Assembly (NCBI RefSeq): GCF_001592755.1
Contig: NZ_LUKF01000017.1
Span: 301,739 to 365,738, forward strand
Source: Bdellovibrio bacteriovorus
GTDB taxonomy: Bacteria; Bdellovibrionota; Bdellovibrionia; Bdellovibrionales; Bdellovibrionaceae
DNA: 64,000 nt
Direction of reading: 5' to 3'
Part shown: positions 18,566 through 27,575 of the stretch, piece by piece
Position numbering within the stretch: position 1 is the stretch's first letter
Layout: the number at the start of each line of letters is the position of its first letter
The notes under the pieces: generated by a model
What the model was told of the DNA's origin: nothing
Database searches by the model: none
What the model saw: only the letters and a program-made list of their open reading frames with translations
Position numbers and translations under genes: made by a program

Positions 18566-19978
18566 TTAAGATGCTTTGAGTTTTACAACTTTTTCAACGT
18601 CATCGTTTTGCAGTGTTGCCGGAGCTAGCTGCTTAAAGATTCCAAGCTTGTTATTAAGACTTAAGTAATTTGCAAGCACCGTCGCCGCTACGTAATCAGG
18701 ACGTGAACCAACAAGCGTCGTCGTATCAACGCTCTGATCACTTAAGTAGTGTCCGATCTGATTTCCCGTGGAAGCCAGTTTTCCTTGCGGATGATAAGCG
18801 ATGATAAACTGCAATGAAGAGCTGTAATCGCTTGACCAGATGGCTGTCGAAGATTCTGATTCTTCAGAAACGCAGGCTCCATCTGTCGTCACCAAAATAA
18901 ACAATGACTTTTTCATGCGGTGAGCAAGTTCAATCATGCGACCGATTTGTTGACCGGCGGCGAAGTCGCGCTGATCAGCCACGGTTCTTAAACCGGGTGA
19001 ATGATAGTCATAACCACCCAAAGTGATGCGACCGTGAGAAACGTTGCCATTTAAAGCATTGAAAACAACACCCGCCGTGATAGCACTGGCATTGTTAGCG
19101 GCTGTGGAAGCATTGATTCCATAAACAGCTTGAGCCAATGCATCCTTACGGGGATCAACACCGGCAGCGCCACCCGCCTTAATAATATCACCGGACTTGA
19201 TCCCTGCTTCTTGAAGAGCGACTTTGATACCGTCGTCTTTGGCATTCAGTTTTGCCACTTGGGATTGAGTCATCTTGCCAATGAAACTGCTCAGTTTTTC
19301 TTTTTGAGGCTTTGAAAGTAGACCGTTATCAGCCAAGACGCTGGAATAATTCAAAGCGCCGAACATCGAGTCTAAACTTGCCAATTCCAAAACCGAGTTC
19401 GGTGCATTAAACACGGGCTTGATGTTTTCACTTGCTGTTCCTTGATGCACAGTTGGAAGGATCTTTCCGACCAAACCGGCTCTTTCAAGAGGACCTGAAA
19501 GATCATAGAAAGGGCGAAGTGCTGATTGACCGTTGGTATCGTTAGCCGTATTCGTACACAGAGCAACCAGACGAGATCTTCCTAAAGCCTCTGTGGAACA
19601 CACAGCTTTGATACCTTTATGAAGCTGCGATGAGGAAGCAAAGTCAGCCCCCATAAGTTTTTCGGTGCCAAACCCTGCCTTACCTAGACCTAGCTTTGTA
19701 TAGGATTTTAAAAGACTGCCACCGGCATCTTTCACGACGAAGTTTCCGTGCAGAGCTGCTCCACCACTTAGACTTAAAGTTACAAAAGGCATCATTGGTG
19801 TTGTTTGTGCGACGGCTTTTTCAGCCATGGTTAAAATAGAAGTCACCGCACCCGGTACTGCCACGCGAGCCGCAAAGGAAAGAACTCCAGCTTCTAACAA
19901 CTCACGACGTGAAAGTCGAAGTCCTGTCGAGGCCTCATTTGGGTTTTCTAGAATTTTTTTAAGTTTATCGTTCTTCAT
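18566..19978 (-). CDS. Exported protein with Tat-type signal, distantly DUF1501-like
   Basis: A 470-residue protein with a twin-arginine style N-terminus (SRRELLEAG at about 24-32, then a long weakly hydrophobic segment ending AVAQ). This suggests folding in the cytoplasm, perhaps with a cofactor, before export. The region GGYDYHSPGLRTVADQRDF followed by FILVTTDGAC resembles the GGWDTH and following segments of DUF1501 proteins, which belong to the alkaline phosphatase/sulfatase fold. The resemblance is by eye and not certain. The mature protein is rich in Ala, Ser and Gly. A GGGGGAG site precedes the ATG. It is third in the operon, between the two 'AFQNC' proteins. No active site can be named. 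Confidence 0.65.
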   Translation of the reverse strand: MKNDKLKKILENPNEASTGLRLSRRELLEAGVLSFAARVAVPGAVTSILTMAEKAVAQTTPMMPFVTLSLSGGAALHGNFVVKDAGGSLLKSYTKLGLGKAGFGTEKLMGADFASSSQLHKGIKAVCSTEALGRSRLVALCTNTANDTNGQSALRPFYDLSGPLERAGLVGKILPTVHQGTASENIKPVFNAPNSVLELASLDSMFGALNYSSVLADNGLLSKPQKEKLSSFIGKMTQSQVAKLNAKDDGIKVALQEAGIKSGDIIKAGGAAGVDPRKDALAQAVYGINASTAANNASAITAGVVFNALNGNVSHGRITLGGYDYHSPGLRTVADQRDFAAGQQIGRMIELAHRMKKSLFILVTTDGACVSEESESSTAIWSSDYSSSLQFIIAYHPQGKLASTGNQIGHYLSDQSVDTTTLVGSRPDYVAATVLANYLSLNNKLGIFKQLAPATLQNDDVEKVVKLKAS

Positions 19979-20002
19979 AACTCCCCCAATTCCCCGCGCG
20001 TC

Positions 20003-20668
20003 CTACAACAAGTAGGATTCAGGCACCGATAACATTCCTGAACAAATAAAGATCGCGAGCTTGTCGGTTTCCGCTGCTTTCCCCATCGCAGCAGAATCCA
20101 GAGTGCTGTAGTACTCATCGATCGTTTTAGAAAACATTGTCAGCTCTTCGCTGCTGGGTTTGCGCATCCAGAAGCGATCGGCCATTGTGATATAGGTGTT
20201 CAATGCACCCAGCTTCCCGTAAGAGCTAGGGCCTTTGCTGAAATCAATAAATCTGAAAATATCGCGGGTGCCTTTTTTCTCTTTATTCACCGCTTGCTTA
20301 CAAACCACAGCGGCAAGTGATGTCATGGCAATGATCGCTGGAGAATTCACCAGCGCAATATCGTTCTGTGACGCCAAAAGATTGCGACGATAATTGATCT
20401 CGGCATTCACCTCAGTTTGATTGATATCACTAGGTTTTAAATCCAAAAGAGACATCATTGATTCCAAAGTTTGTTTGGCATCCGTAGGCGCACCGTCAAT
20501 CGCACTTTCTGCTTTCGAGTTCGTGGAATCAACAGAGTGGCCTTCTGGCATCGCCGCTTCTAAACTTGCAAAGTCTGCTTGCTCTGCGCAGTTCTGAAAG
20601 GCCATTCCTACAAACAAGAAAGAAAAGGTCATACCAATAGTTAAAGAGATTTTTTTCTTCAAGTTCAT
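20003..20668 (-). CDS. Exported protein with 'AFQNC' N-terminus, function unknown
   Basis: A 221-residue protein. The hydrophobic N-terminus ends in MAFQNCAEQ (Cys27), nearly identical to the matching stretch of the CxxCH protein at 17260-18519. The mature protein is helical, without CxxCH; it has one Cys in VVCKQAV and one in FICSGML. A GGAG site lies 11 bases before the ATG. It follows the 616-residue gene by 1 base and precedes the Tat-type gene by about 24 bases, so it should be made with them, perhaps as a membrane-tethered partner. Confidence 0.65.
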   Translation of the reverse strand: MNLKKKISLTIGMTFSFLFVGMAFQNCAEQADFASLEAAMPEGHSVDSTNSKAESAIDGAPTDAKQTLESMMSLLDLKPSDINQTEVNAEINYRRNLLASQNDIALVNSPAIIAMTSLAAVVCKQAVNKEKKGTRDIFRFIDFSKGPSSYGKLGALNTYITMADRFWMRKPSSEELTMFSKTIDEYYSTLDSAAMGKAAETDKLAIFICSGMLSVPESYLL

Positions 20669-20669
20669 C

Positions 20670-22520
20670 TTAAGGCTCCTTCACGAGACCGCAGCTTGTA
20701 TCCAAGGCGATATCTTGATAAAGGCTTTTAAGGTTGTAGTTCAATGCTTCAAAGCGATCACCCAAACGAACCAAAGTCGTGTACTGGGTCGTGTCTAATT
20801 TTTTAAAGCACACACTTTCATACACGCGTTTAGCCATACACTGACTGAAACGACGGGATTCCGAAATCATACGTCCGAAGTCTTTCACCCCTTGACCGCC
20901 CGTCTTGTTAGCTCCGCGCCAGCCAAAGAAAGAAGACTTGCTTCCCAAAGTCGCATTATTCACGAAGTTGTCACTATTCACGGTGAAACCGTAAGCATAA
21001 GTTCCTTTATTCATCTTCGTCGCGACACCCGTCTCTGAATCAAAGACGTTACGCGGGAAAAGTCTTAATTGATCTTTAGCTTGAAGATACGGCGCCATTA
21101 AATTCACGTTGGATTGACGACCGCGATTTATGAGTTTCCCTTGAAGGCGCGCAATTTCTGTCGCACTCACCTTGTCCGCTGTTAAAATCGCCGTGTAATA
21201 CGCATAAAGAACGGACATATCTTTTTTTGAATCTAAGTTACACTGCAAGAATCTTTCTTCCTGCACTTTCGCCGTCAATGCTGTATTTCCCAAATGAGCC
21301 AAGCACGTTCTTACGTAGTCAGCTTGATATTGAGCATTGTTGCGGTTGTTGCGGAAAATCGTTAAGTCCGCTTGTTTCTTCGCACGATAGTCAGCGATCA
21401 ACTCAACCACGGTTTGCGGATCACGGATCGTATTTAAAATGCCATTCATTGTCGTTGCGGCTTGCGTTGGCGTCGAACCACGAGTGATTAAAAAATTATA
21501 GCGGACTTTATAATAGTCCGATTCCTCCTGATTTTTTTCTAAATCAGGAATTACTGTCGTTGTTGATGGATTCACAACATTGGTTAAATACTCGGAATAC
21601 TTCGTCGCGATTTTATTTGAGTTAAAGAAATCCCCGTGCACCGTTGAATAAATTCCGGTCGCTGCGGAATTGGTAAAGTTACCATAATCCATTTTTGCAA
21701 AAGCCGGGCGCATACCATCCATCACCGAGTGACAGCTCTTACAGCTCGTAAGATATTTATTATAGTCTCCCGCCGGAAAGCGCTCGACGTCTTTACCAAC
21801 ATATTGATCAGAAGCACTTGAATCCGCTGCTTCCGCCATGGAAACGCAAAGGAACTGCTTTAAGGTAAACTCCACCGCGCGACGATTACTGCCGCCGCCC
21901 AAGTTTCTTTCCGCAAAAGTACGAGTCGTTAATACACCGGCTGGATCCGGGTGATTAGCCGCCGTTAAAACCGGCGTGCTTTTTTCTTTCTGCATATAAG
22001 GCGTGTCGTTCGACGTAATCACCATCTGCTGGCGTGGCTTATAAGTTAAGACCTTCGTCAAATCCAAGAAAGCTGTTTCAACGGGTGTAAAGTTATTTTG
22101 GTTATAAAAACGTGTGCGAGGATCGTCATCATTCGCCACACCAGATACGTCGTAGTAATAATCTGAAGTCAGCACTTCACGGAAATCACGGTTGTCACGC
22201 ACGACACCCACGATCAAAGCAGAAAAATCGTTGAAGCCTACTTTAACCGACTCGTCCTTATTGGAAAGACGTAAAGATAAGTTTTTAATCTGCACATTGA
22301 GAAAGTCCGGAGTTGTCGTGATGTATCTTGCCGCAGCTTTATAATCACCGTTCGCGATATGTTCCGCGACCACTTTCAGTTCCGCTCGTTTAGAAGATAC
22401 TTTAACGCCCGTCATGCGTTCGTAAAGCTTCTTCGCACTTCGCATATCCGCATCTGAAGCAGCAAAAGCGTTTAAAGAAAACGCCGTCACGGCCGCAATG
22501 AGCAAATAGTGACCTTTCAT
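20670..22520 (-). CDS. Large exported protein with CxxCH motif, DUF1588/DUF1592-like features
   Basis: A 616-residue protein with a signal peptide (residues 1-21, ending NAFAAS). The central part has RRAVEFTLKQFLCVSM (about 213-228) and SCKSCHSVMDGMRPAF with CKSCH at 260-264. This arrangement, a Cys-containing helix followed by a CxxCH and D-G-x-x-(P/F), recalls the DUF1588/DUF1592 modules of planctomycete and myxobacterial exported cytochrome-like proteins. Other Cys (LAHLGN region, QCNLD, QCMAK, VCFKK and TSCGL) may form disulfides. A GGGGGA site precedes the ATG. It is the first gene of the four-gene operon, so its promoter should lie in the 284 bases upstream. Confidence 0.68.
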   Translation of the reverse strand: MKGHYLLIAAVTAFSLNAFAASDADMRSAKKLYERMTGVKVSSKRAELKVVAEHIANGDYKAAARYITTTPDFLNVQIKNLSLRLSNKDESVKVGFNDFSALIVGVVRDNRDFREVLTSDYYYDVSGVANDDDPRTRFYNQNNFTPVETAFLDLTKVLTYKPRQQMVITSNDTPYMQKEKSTPVLTAANHPDPAGVLTTRTFAERNLGGGSNRRAVEFTLKQFLCVSMAEAADSSASDQYVGKDVERFPAGDYNKYLTSCKSCHSVMDGMRPAFAKMDYGNFTNSAATGIYSTVHGDFFNSNKIATKYSEYLTNVVNPSTTTVIPDLEKNQEESDYYKVRYNFLITRGSTPTQAATTMNGILNTIRDPQTVVELIADYRAKKQADLTIFRNNRNNAQYQADYVRTCLAHLGNTALTAKVQEERFLQCNLDSKKDMSVLYAYYTAILTADKVSATEIARLQGKLINRGRQSNVNLMAPYLQAKDQLRLFPRNVFDSETGVATKMNKGTYAYGFTVNSDNFVNNATLGSKSSFFGWRGANKTGGQGVKDFGRMISESRRFSQCMAKRVYESVCFKKLDTTQYTTLVRLGDRFEALNYNLKSLYQDIALDTSCGLVKEP

Positions 22521-22804
22521 ACCGTATCCCCCGTGAATCTATTATCGTCCTTTTTACGAAAACTAGAGAGGGTAAATTGATGAAAAAATCCGTAATATCA
22601 GCTACATAAAAGTTCGACACTGACGTTCTTCTAAACAGTCGGCACACGACCTAGAATTAAAACGCTGCTGACGTCAGAGAAATTTCAAAGTGACACGTTT
22701 TGGGGGAATTTTATCAAGCACAAATTCTGTTCCGCGGGCGGATATCACCCACGGAAATCTGGTAATTGAGTCGAGTCAGAATGAGAATTTACGAGGGAAA
22801 ATCC
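22521..22804. other. Intergenic region, 284 bases, between mpl and the exported operon
   Basis: No credible coding frame is seen. It should hold the promoter of the operon starting at 22520 and the 3' end of the mpl transcript. On the minus strand CCGTGGGTG / CGCCCGCGG near 22735-22757 can fold into a 9-pair stem if G-U pairs are allowed, but no T-run follows. Confidence 0.5.
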
Positions 22805-24214
22805 TTAATTTAAAGCCGTCATCAACTTTCCGTAGATGCCGTCAAAGCCGCCGTTGCTCATGATGAGGATAACGTCGCCTTTTTTAGCGCGGGCTTTTAA
22901 AGCCGCTACGATCTGATCAGCACTATCAAAGTCCGCCGCCGTGACGCCAGACTTTTGCAAATCCTCAACGAGCTCGTGCGATGAAAAACGATTTTCTTCG
23001 TCGATCTTAGACTGATCAAAAGCCTTTGCGAGCATGACTTCATGTGAACCTTTGAAGGCCTCTACGTAATCTTTCTGGAAGACTTTACGACGGGAAGTGG
23101 CACTGCGCGGTTCAAATACGGAAAAGACTTTGCGGTTGGGGTATTTCTTTTGGATACCTTTCACCGTTTCACGCACTGCTGTCGGATGGTGCGCAAAGTC
23201 TTCAATAACTAAAATTCCGCCGGGCTCACCTAAAATCTCCTGGCGGCGCTTGACGCCTTCAAAAGATTCCAAAGCGATCTGAATACGATTTTCAGAAAAT
23301 CCAAGGCATTTCGACATCGCCACGACCGCCGTTGCATTGAGAATATTGTAGTCCCCCGTAATTTGCATAGCGTAAGGTCCTAAAATCTCGCCTTTGTGAT
23401 GAACTTCAAACCCGATGCCTTTTTCGTTGTGGAACAGAACTCTCGCTCGGAAATCAGCGTTTTCGCCAAAACCATAAGTGAAAGAGTTCTTACACTTTGC
23501 AAGCTTACGAAGTTCCATAACGTTCGCATCTTCTGCACAAGCAAGAAGAGTTCCGTTTTCAGGAATCAAAGTCATCAAGCGCGCAAAAGAATCTTTCACC
23601 GCCTGCAAATCTTTATAAATATCGGCATGATCAAACTCGACAGAAGTGAGAATCACGTGCTTTGGTTTGTAATGCACAAACTTCGGTACTTTATCAAAAA
23701 AAGCCGTGTCGTACTCGTCACCTTCAATGACAAAGAAATTTCCCTCAGGATTTTTGAAGGATTGAGAAAAGTTTTTCGGAATTCCACCAATCAAGAAACC
23801 TGGTTTGACGCCCGCCTTTTCTGCCACCCACGACATCATGGATGTCGTCGTTGTTTTACCGTGAGTCCCAGAGATCACCACGCTTTCACGGTCTCCGATA
23901 ATGAATTCGCCCATGGCTTTCGGCAATGAGGTGTAAGGAATATTCAACTTCATCAACTCTTGAGCTTCTTCGTTGCTGGCCGAAATCACGTTACCAACAA
24001 TAACAAAGTCAGGCTGAGGATGAAGATTTTCCGCTTTATATCCCTTCATGATATTAATGCCGAGACTTTCTAGCTGTGTCGACATCGGAGGATACGGATT
24101 TAAGTCACTGCCTGTAATTTTAAAGCCGCGATCTTTTAGTAGACCCGCCAAAGAAGCCATCGCTGTTCCGCAGATCCCCATAAGGTGAATGTGGCTGCCT
24201 GATTTTAAGTTCAT
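22805..24214 (-). CDS. mpl: UDP-N-acetylmuramate:L-Ala-gamma-D-Glu-meso-DAP ligase (Mpl)
   Basis: A 469-residue Mur-ligase family enzyme. The N-terminus has the Mpl/MurC-type HLMGICGTAMASLAGLL, and the ATP loop is GTHGKTTTT at 116-124. The FEGVKRRQEILGE and EDFAHHPTAVRET segments are diagnostic of Mpl rather than MurC. Mpl joins recovered tripeptide to UDP-MurNAc, the key step of peptidoglycan recycling in the cytoplasm. It is downstream of ldcA and the serine hydrolase gene on the same strand, which supports the recycling role. GC-rich tandem repeats occupy the 85 bases before its start. Confidence 0.93.
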   Translation of the reverse strand: MNLKSGSHIHLMGICGTAMASLAGLLKDRGFKITGSDLNPYPPMSTQLESLGINIMKGYKAENLHPQPDFVIVGNVISASNEEAQELMKLNIPYTSLPKAMGEFIIGDRESVVISGTHGKTTTTSMMSWVAEKAGVKPGFLIGGIPKNFSQSFKNPEGNFFVIEGDEYDTAFFDKVPKFVHYKPKHVILTSVEFDHADIYKDLQAVKDSFARLMTLIPENGTLLACAEDANVMELRKLAKCKNSFTYGFGENADFRARVLFHNEKGIGFEVHHKGEILGPYAMQITGDYNILNATAVVAMSKCLGFSENRIQIALESFEGVKRRQEILGEPGGILVIEDFAHHPTAVRETVKGIQKKYPNRKVFSVFEPRSATSRRKVFQKDYVEAFKGSHEVMLAKAFDQSKIDEENRFSSHELVEDLQKSGVTAADFDSADQIVAALKARAKKGDVILIMSNGGFDGIYGKLMTALN

Positions 24215-24234
24215 TTGCTACTCCAGTTCCGCGC

Positions 24235-24313
24235 CGATGGCGCTGCACTCTGTGCGCCTTCGCGCGAGATGCCGCTGCACTCTGTGCGCTTCCGCGCGCT
24301 AGACGCCGCTGCG
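24235..24313. repeat. GC-rich tandem repeat, about 2.5 units of 32-34 bases
   Basis: GCTGCACTCTGTGCGC occurs at 24242-24257 and again at 24274-24289, each followed by a GCGC/CGCG-rich inverted stretch. A third, partial unit begins GCCGCTGC at 24305. The array lies between the serine hydrolase stop (24299) and the mpl start (24214), and the last unit runs into the hydrolase's final codons. Read on the minus strand the units end in GGCATC or GCCATC, as in the array before pgsA. Confidence 0.75.
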
Positions 24314-25360
24314 ACGGTAATTTTCAACAATCCAATTATGTATTTCAGGACGCAATTTTCCAAAGGCTTTATTGTCTGATCCGTACAAAACACGGTTGGA
24401 AAGAATGATGATGCTCATATCCATCTTAGGGTCATACCAAATCGAAGTCCCGGTAAAGCCCGTGTGACCAATAGAATCCAACGAGAAATAGCTGCCACAG
24501 CTTGCAGAGCCTGGTGTCGGCATCATATAGCCCATCGCCCAGTCGCCCTTCCCTTCCGGCAGGGCGCGCTTAGCAAAGAGCTGAGCCGTCTTCTGGCGAA
24601 TAGAATAACGAGCAATACCCATCAACTGCGAGCGCAAGTGCAATGAGAACCAACCCACATCATCAATACTTCCGAAAAGTCCCGCATGCGTAGAAACTCC
24701 ACCCAAAGACCAGCAGTTCAAATCATGAACTTCACCTTGGATAAGCTTGCGACGTACGGAACATTCCTCTGTTGGGGCAAAAAGACCTGTGCGAATGGAA
24801 GTTTGATTATTAGGATGGAATTCTAAAGTCGTTCCTAAATAGAATTTATTCTTAATTTCTTCCCACACATCATGCAAAGGCTTATCAAAGAATTTTTCTA
24901 AGATAAAACCTAGAACCAAGAATCCCACATCGGAATACACCGCCGTTTCTTGTTTTTCGATTTTAAGGCCTTGCAGAATTTCGCGAAGCTGTTCTCTTCT
25001 TTTTTCTAGTGGTAACTGAGTGTTAATTTCCTGATACAAAGGAAGCCACCACGCAAGTCCCGAAGAGTGTGTCAAAAGCTCAGTAATTCTTGTTTCCTTG
25101 TGCGGAAACCAAGAAAGAACATCAGCGACTTTGGTTTCAAAGTTCCATTTGGAAAGTTCAAACGCATACATCATGGCCTGAGTCGTGAAGATCACTTTTG
25201 TTAAACTGGCTAAGTCATAATAGGCAAAAGTGTTTCCGGCAGACACGTCACAGATAATACGTCCACCTTGATAGGCGCGCACCATCACTCCGGGAGTGGT
25301 GTCACGAATGCGCTCTTCAAGCTGCTTCATCAAATTTTTCTCAAGGACTGAAAACTTCAT
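24299..25360 (-). CDS. Beta-lactamase-fold serine hydrolase (class C/DD-peptidase-like)
   Basis: A 353-residue protein of the class C beta-lactamase/S12 peptidase family. The nucleophile motif is SLTK (Ser52, Lys55). YSDVG near residue 142 takes the place of the YxN motif, with Asp instead of Asn. HTGFTG late in the protein replaces KTG. I see no signal peptide, so it is probably cytoplasmic, unlike true beta-lactamases. The start overlaps the ldcA stop by 4 bases. Between ldcA and mpl it may act on muropeptides as a peptidase or amidase, but the substrate is inferred from context only. Its last codons lie in a GC-rich repeat. Confidence 0.85.
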   Translation of the reverse strand: MKFSVLEKNLMKQLEERIRDTTPGVMVRAYQGGRIICDVSAGNTFAYYDLASLTKVIFTTQAMMYAFELSKWNFETKVADVLSWFPHKETRITELLTHSSGLAWWLPLYQEINTQLPLEKRREQLREILQGLKIEKQETAVYSDVGFLVLGFILEKFFDKPLHDVWEEIKNKFYLGTTLEFHPNNQTSIRTGLFAPTEECSVRRKLIQGEVHDLNCWSLGGVSTHAGLFGSIDDVGWFSLHLRSQLMGIARYSIRQKTAQLFAKRALPEGKGDWAMGYMMPTPGSASCGSYFSLDSIGHTGFTGTSIWYDPKMDMSIIILSNRVLYGSDNKAFGKLRPEIHNWIVENYRRSGV

Positions 25361-26289
25361 TTACGCCCTCCTGTTTGAATAATCAAATGACCCTTCCCTG
25401 CTTCGACGTTCAGAACGCACGAAGTGTTAAATGGAACAGGTCTTTGAATCATGGCATGACCGGACTCCAAACCTTGAAACATGGGAATATCCAAATCCTG
25501 CGCCCAGCGTTTAAATACTTGCTTAAAATTATTCTTCTTCGTTGCAGGTTCTTCGCCACCAACGAAATCACCCAAAATCAGACCGTGGCATTGTTTAAAC
25601 AAGCCCGCCTGACGGAACTGTTCAAACATGCGATCGATACGGTAGCCGCGCTCCCCGATATCTTCGACGAAAAGCAAAGATTTGCGAGTGTCAATCTGCC
25701 AAGGCGTTCCCATGGTGGATTGAAGCACGGTTAGGTTTCCGCCCGTGATTTTGGATTTTAAATTTCTAACTTTACGAGCCGCCTCGTTCAGAGGTTTGAT
25801 TTTTTTAAATTCAATCTGATTCGTTTGACCAAAAAGAATGTCGTGCATTTCTTTTTCATGCTTCGGCGCAATCAGATTTCTTCCAAAACGATCTAAGATC
25901 GGCGCATGCAAAGAAGTCCAACCCCACTCTTGCGTTACAAAGGTGTGTAAAGACGTGATGTCACTTAACCCAATGAGCAGCTTCGGCTCTTTGGGTTTTT
26001 TAAGTTTTGCAAGCATCGGCACTAAACGATTGCTGCCGTACCCTCCACGCAAACACCAAATCACGTGAGAGTCCTTCGCCTCTATCGCTGCCTTTAAAAA
26101 CTTAAATCTTTGTTCGTCATCATTAGCGTGCAAGAAGTGCGGCTTGATCAAGCCTTTGGGAATGCGCGGCTGTAATTTCCATCTTAAAAGAAAATCACGC
26201 GAGCCCTCAACATCTTGAGGCTGAGACGGGTAACCGGGGGCTACCACATCGATAATGTCATTTTCTTTAAAATACTTCCAGTAACTCAC
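25357..26289 (-). CDS. ldcA: L,D-carboxypeptidase, S66 family (LdcA-like)
   Basis: A 310-residue protein of family S66. The catalytic Ser109 lies in LLIGLSDITSLH, after the family's LRGGYGSNRL. A Glu in FVEDIGERGYRID and a His in ESGHAMIQRPVPF complete the expected triad. LdcA removes the terminal D-Ala from the L-Ala-D-Glu-DAP-D-Ala tetrapeptide, giving the tripeptide that Mpl reuses. There is no signal peptide, which agrees with the cytoplasmic recycling enzyme. It lies 2 bases after purB and overlaps the serine hydrolase gene by 4 bases. Some S66 members instead cleave microcin C7; the context favours LdcA. Confidence 0.9.
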   Translation of the reverse strand: MSYWKYFKENDIIDVVAPGYPSQPQDVEGSRDFLLRWKLQPRIPKGLIKPHFLHANDDEQRFKFLKAAIEAKDSHVIWCLRGGYGSNRLVPMLAKLKKPKEPKLLIGLSDITSLHTFVTQEWGWTSLHAPILDRFGRNLIAPKHEKEMHDILFGQTNQIEFKKIKPLNEAARKVRNLKSKITGGNLTVLQSTMGTPWQIDTRKSLLFVEDIGERGYRIDRMFEQFRQAGLFKQCHGLILGDFVGGEEPATKKNNFKQVFKRWAQDLDIPMFQGLESGHAMIQRPVPFNTSCVLNVEAGKGHLIIQTGGRK

Positions 26290-26291
26290 TA

Positions 26292-27575
26292 TTAAACTCT
26301 TTTGATAATGTCTTTGATGGATTTTTTATGTTTTTTGCCCGTGAAAATTTCGTCGATTTCTTTGGGCTTTAAAAGAGCGCGAACCTGATCATCGACCAAA
26401 AGTTTGTCTCTTAAGTGTTCTCCGTACCCCATAGAGTGACAAAGACGTTGCACCAAAGCGTACGCTTCTTCACGAATCATTCCTTTGGCGACCAAGGCTA
26501 AAAGAACATGAGAACTGAAGAGCTGACCTTGGGAACTATCGATATTGTCGAGCATGCGCTTTTTATTTACGTCCAGACCATCCAGCAAAATGCTCATGCG
26601 GATGAGGGCATAGTCTGCGACGATGAAGGCGTCCGGGAAAACCACGCGCTCTACAGACGAGTGACTGATATCACGTTCATGCCATAAGGCGACGTTTTCC
26701 ATCCCGGCAATCGCGTAACCGCGAAGCAGTCGAGAAAGACCTGTGATGTTTTCAGCACTGATCGGATTTTTCTTATGAGGCATAGCCGAAGAACCTTTTT
26801 GGCCCTTCGTAAAACCTTCGGTCACTTCACCGACTTCACTTCTTTGCAAATGACGAAGCTCGACCGCCAGTCTTTCTAGACCTGTTCCTAAAAGGGCCAA
26901 GGCGTTGAGCATCTCTGCATGGCGATCCCGCGGGATCACTTGAGTCGCAATAGTTTCCGGTTTTAAGCGCAATTTTTTCGCAACGGCAGCTTCCACTTTC
27001 GCGGGCTGACTGGAGTAAGTTCCCACAGCTCCACTCAGTTTACAGATCATCATATTGTCTAAAGCGGCTTTCACGCGCTTTTTATTTCTTTCGGTTTCCG
27101 CAAGGAAGCCGGCCATTTTATAACCGAAAGTTGTCGGCTCTGCGAACATGCCATGAGTACGACCTGCGCACAAAGTTTCTGCGTGTTTTTTTACTAAAGA
27201 CTTTAATGACTTTTCTAAAGTCGTGATGGAGTTCATCAGAACAACGCCCGCCTCACGAATCTGCAAACTAAAAGCCGTATCCAAAACATCGGAAGAGGTC
27301 ATTCCATAATGAATGTACTTTCCATGAGGACCGACGTTTTCAGCGAGGTTGGAAACAAACGCGATCACATCATGCTTGGTTTCTTTTTCAATTTCAGAAA
27401 TACGTTTGACGTTGAAGCGTGATTTTTGCGCGATGGATTTCGCAGCGACCTTAGGAATAATACCCATCTGTGCTTGAACTTCAGCAACGGCGATCTCGAC
27501 TTCCATCATTTTGCCAAATCTGTGGTCGGCATGCCATAAAAGACCCATCTCCGGGCGCGTGTAACGTTCGATCAC
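26292..27575 (-). CDS. purB: Adenylosuccinate lyase
   Basis: A 427-residue member of the fumarase/aspartase superfamily. The signature GQKGSSAMPHKKNP (flexible loop with catalytic Ser) and YGMTSSDVLDTA identify PurB, which cleaves both SAICAR and adenylosuccinate in purine synthesis. Length is normal for the short bacterial type. It overlaps the upstream FAD/NAD-type gene by 4 bases (ATGA) and is 2 bases from ldcA, so it opens or lies within the recycling transcript. Confidence 0.95.
   Translation of the reverse strand: MIERYTRPEMGLLWHADHRFGKMMEVEIAVAEVQAQMGIIPKVAAKSIAQKSRFNVKRISEIEKETKHDVIAFVSNLAENVGPHGKYIHYGMTSSDVLDTAFSLQIREAGVVLMNSITTLEKSLKSLVKKHAETLCAGRTHGMFAEPTTFGYKMAGFLAETERNKKRVKAALDNMMICKLSGAVGTYSSQPAKVEAAVAKKLRLKPETIATQVIPRDRHAEMLNALALLGTGLERLAVELRHLQRSEVGEVTEGFTKGQKGSSAMPHKKNPISAENITGLSRLLRGYAIAGMENVALWHERDISHSSVERVVFPDAFIVADYALIRMSILLDGLDVNKKRMLDNIDSSQGQLFSSHVLLALVAKGMIREEAYALVQRLCHSMGYGEHLRDKLLVDDQVRALLKPKEIDEIFTGKKHKKSIKDIIKRV

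Noticed and set aside
22735..22757. Hairpin as rho-independent terminator of mpl
   Set aside because: A 9-pair stem forms on the minus strand only with G-U pairs, and no T-run follows.
24235..24313. Repeat array as a CRISPR
   Set aside because: Only 2-3 units, no unique spacers of constant length between them, and no cas genes nearby.
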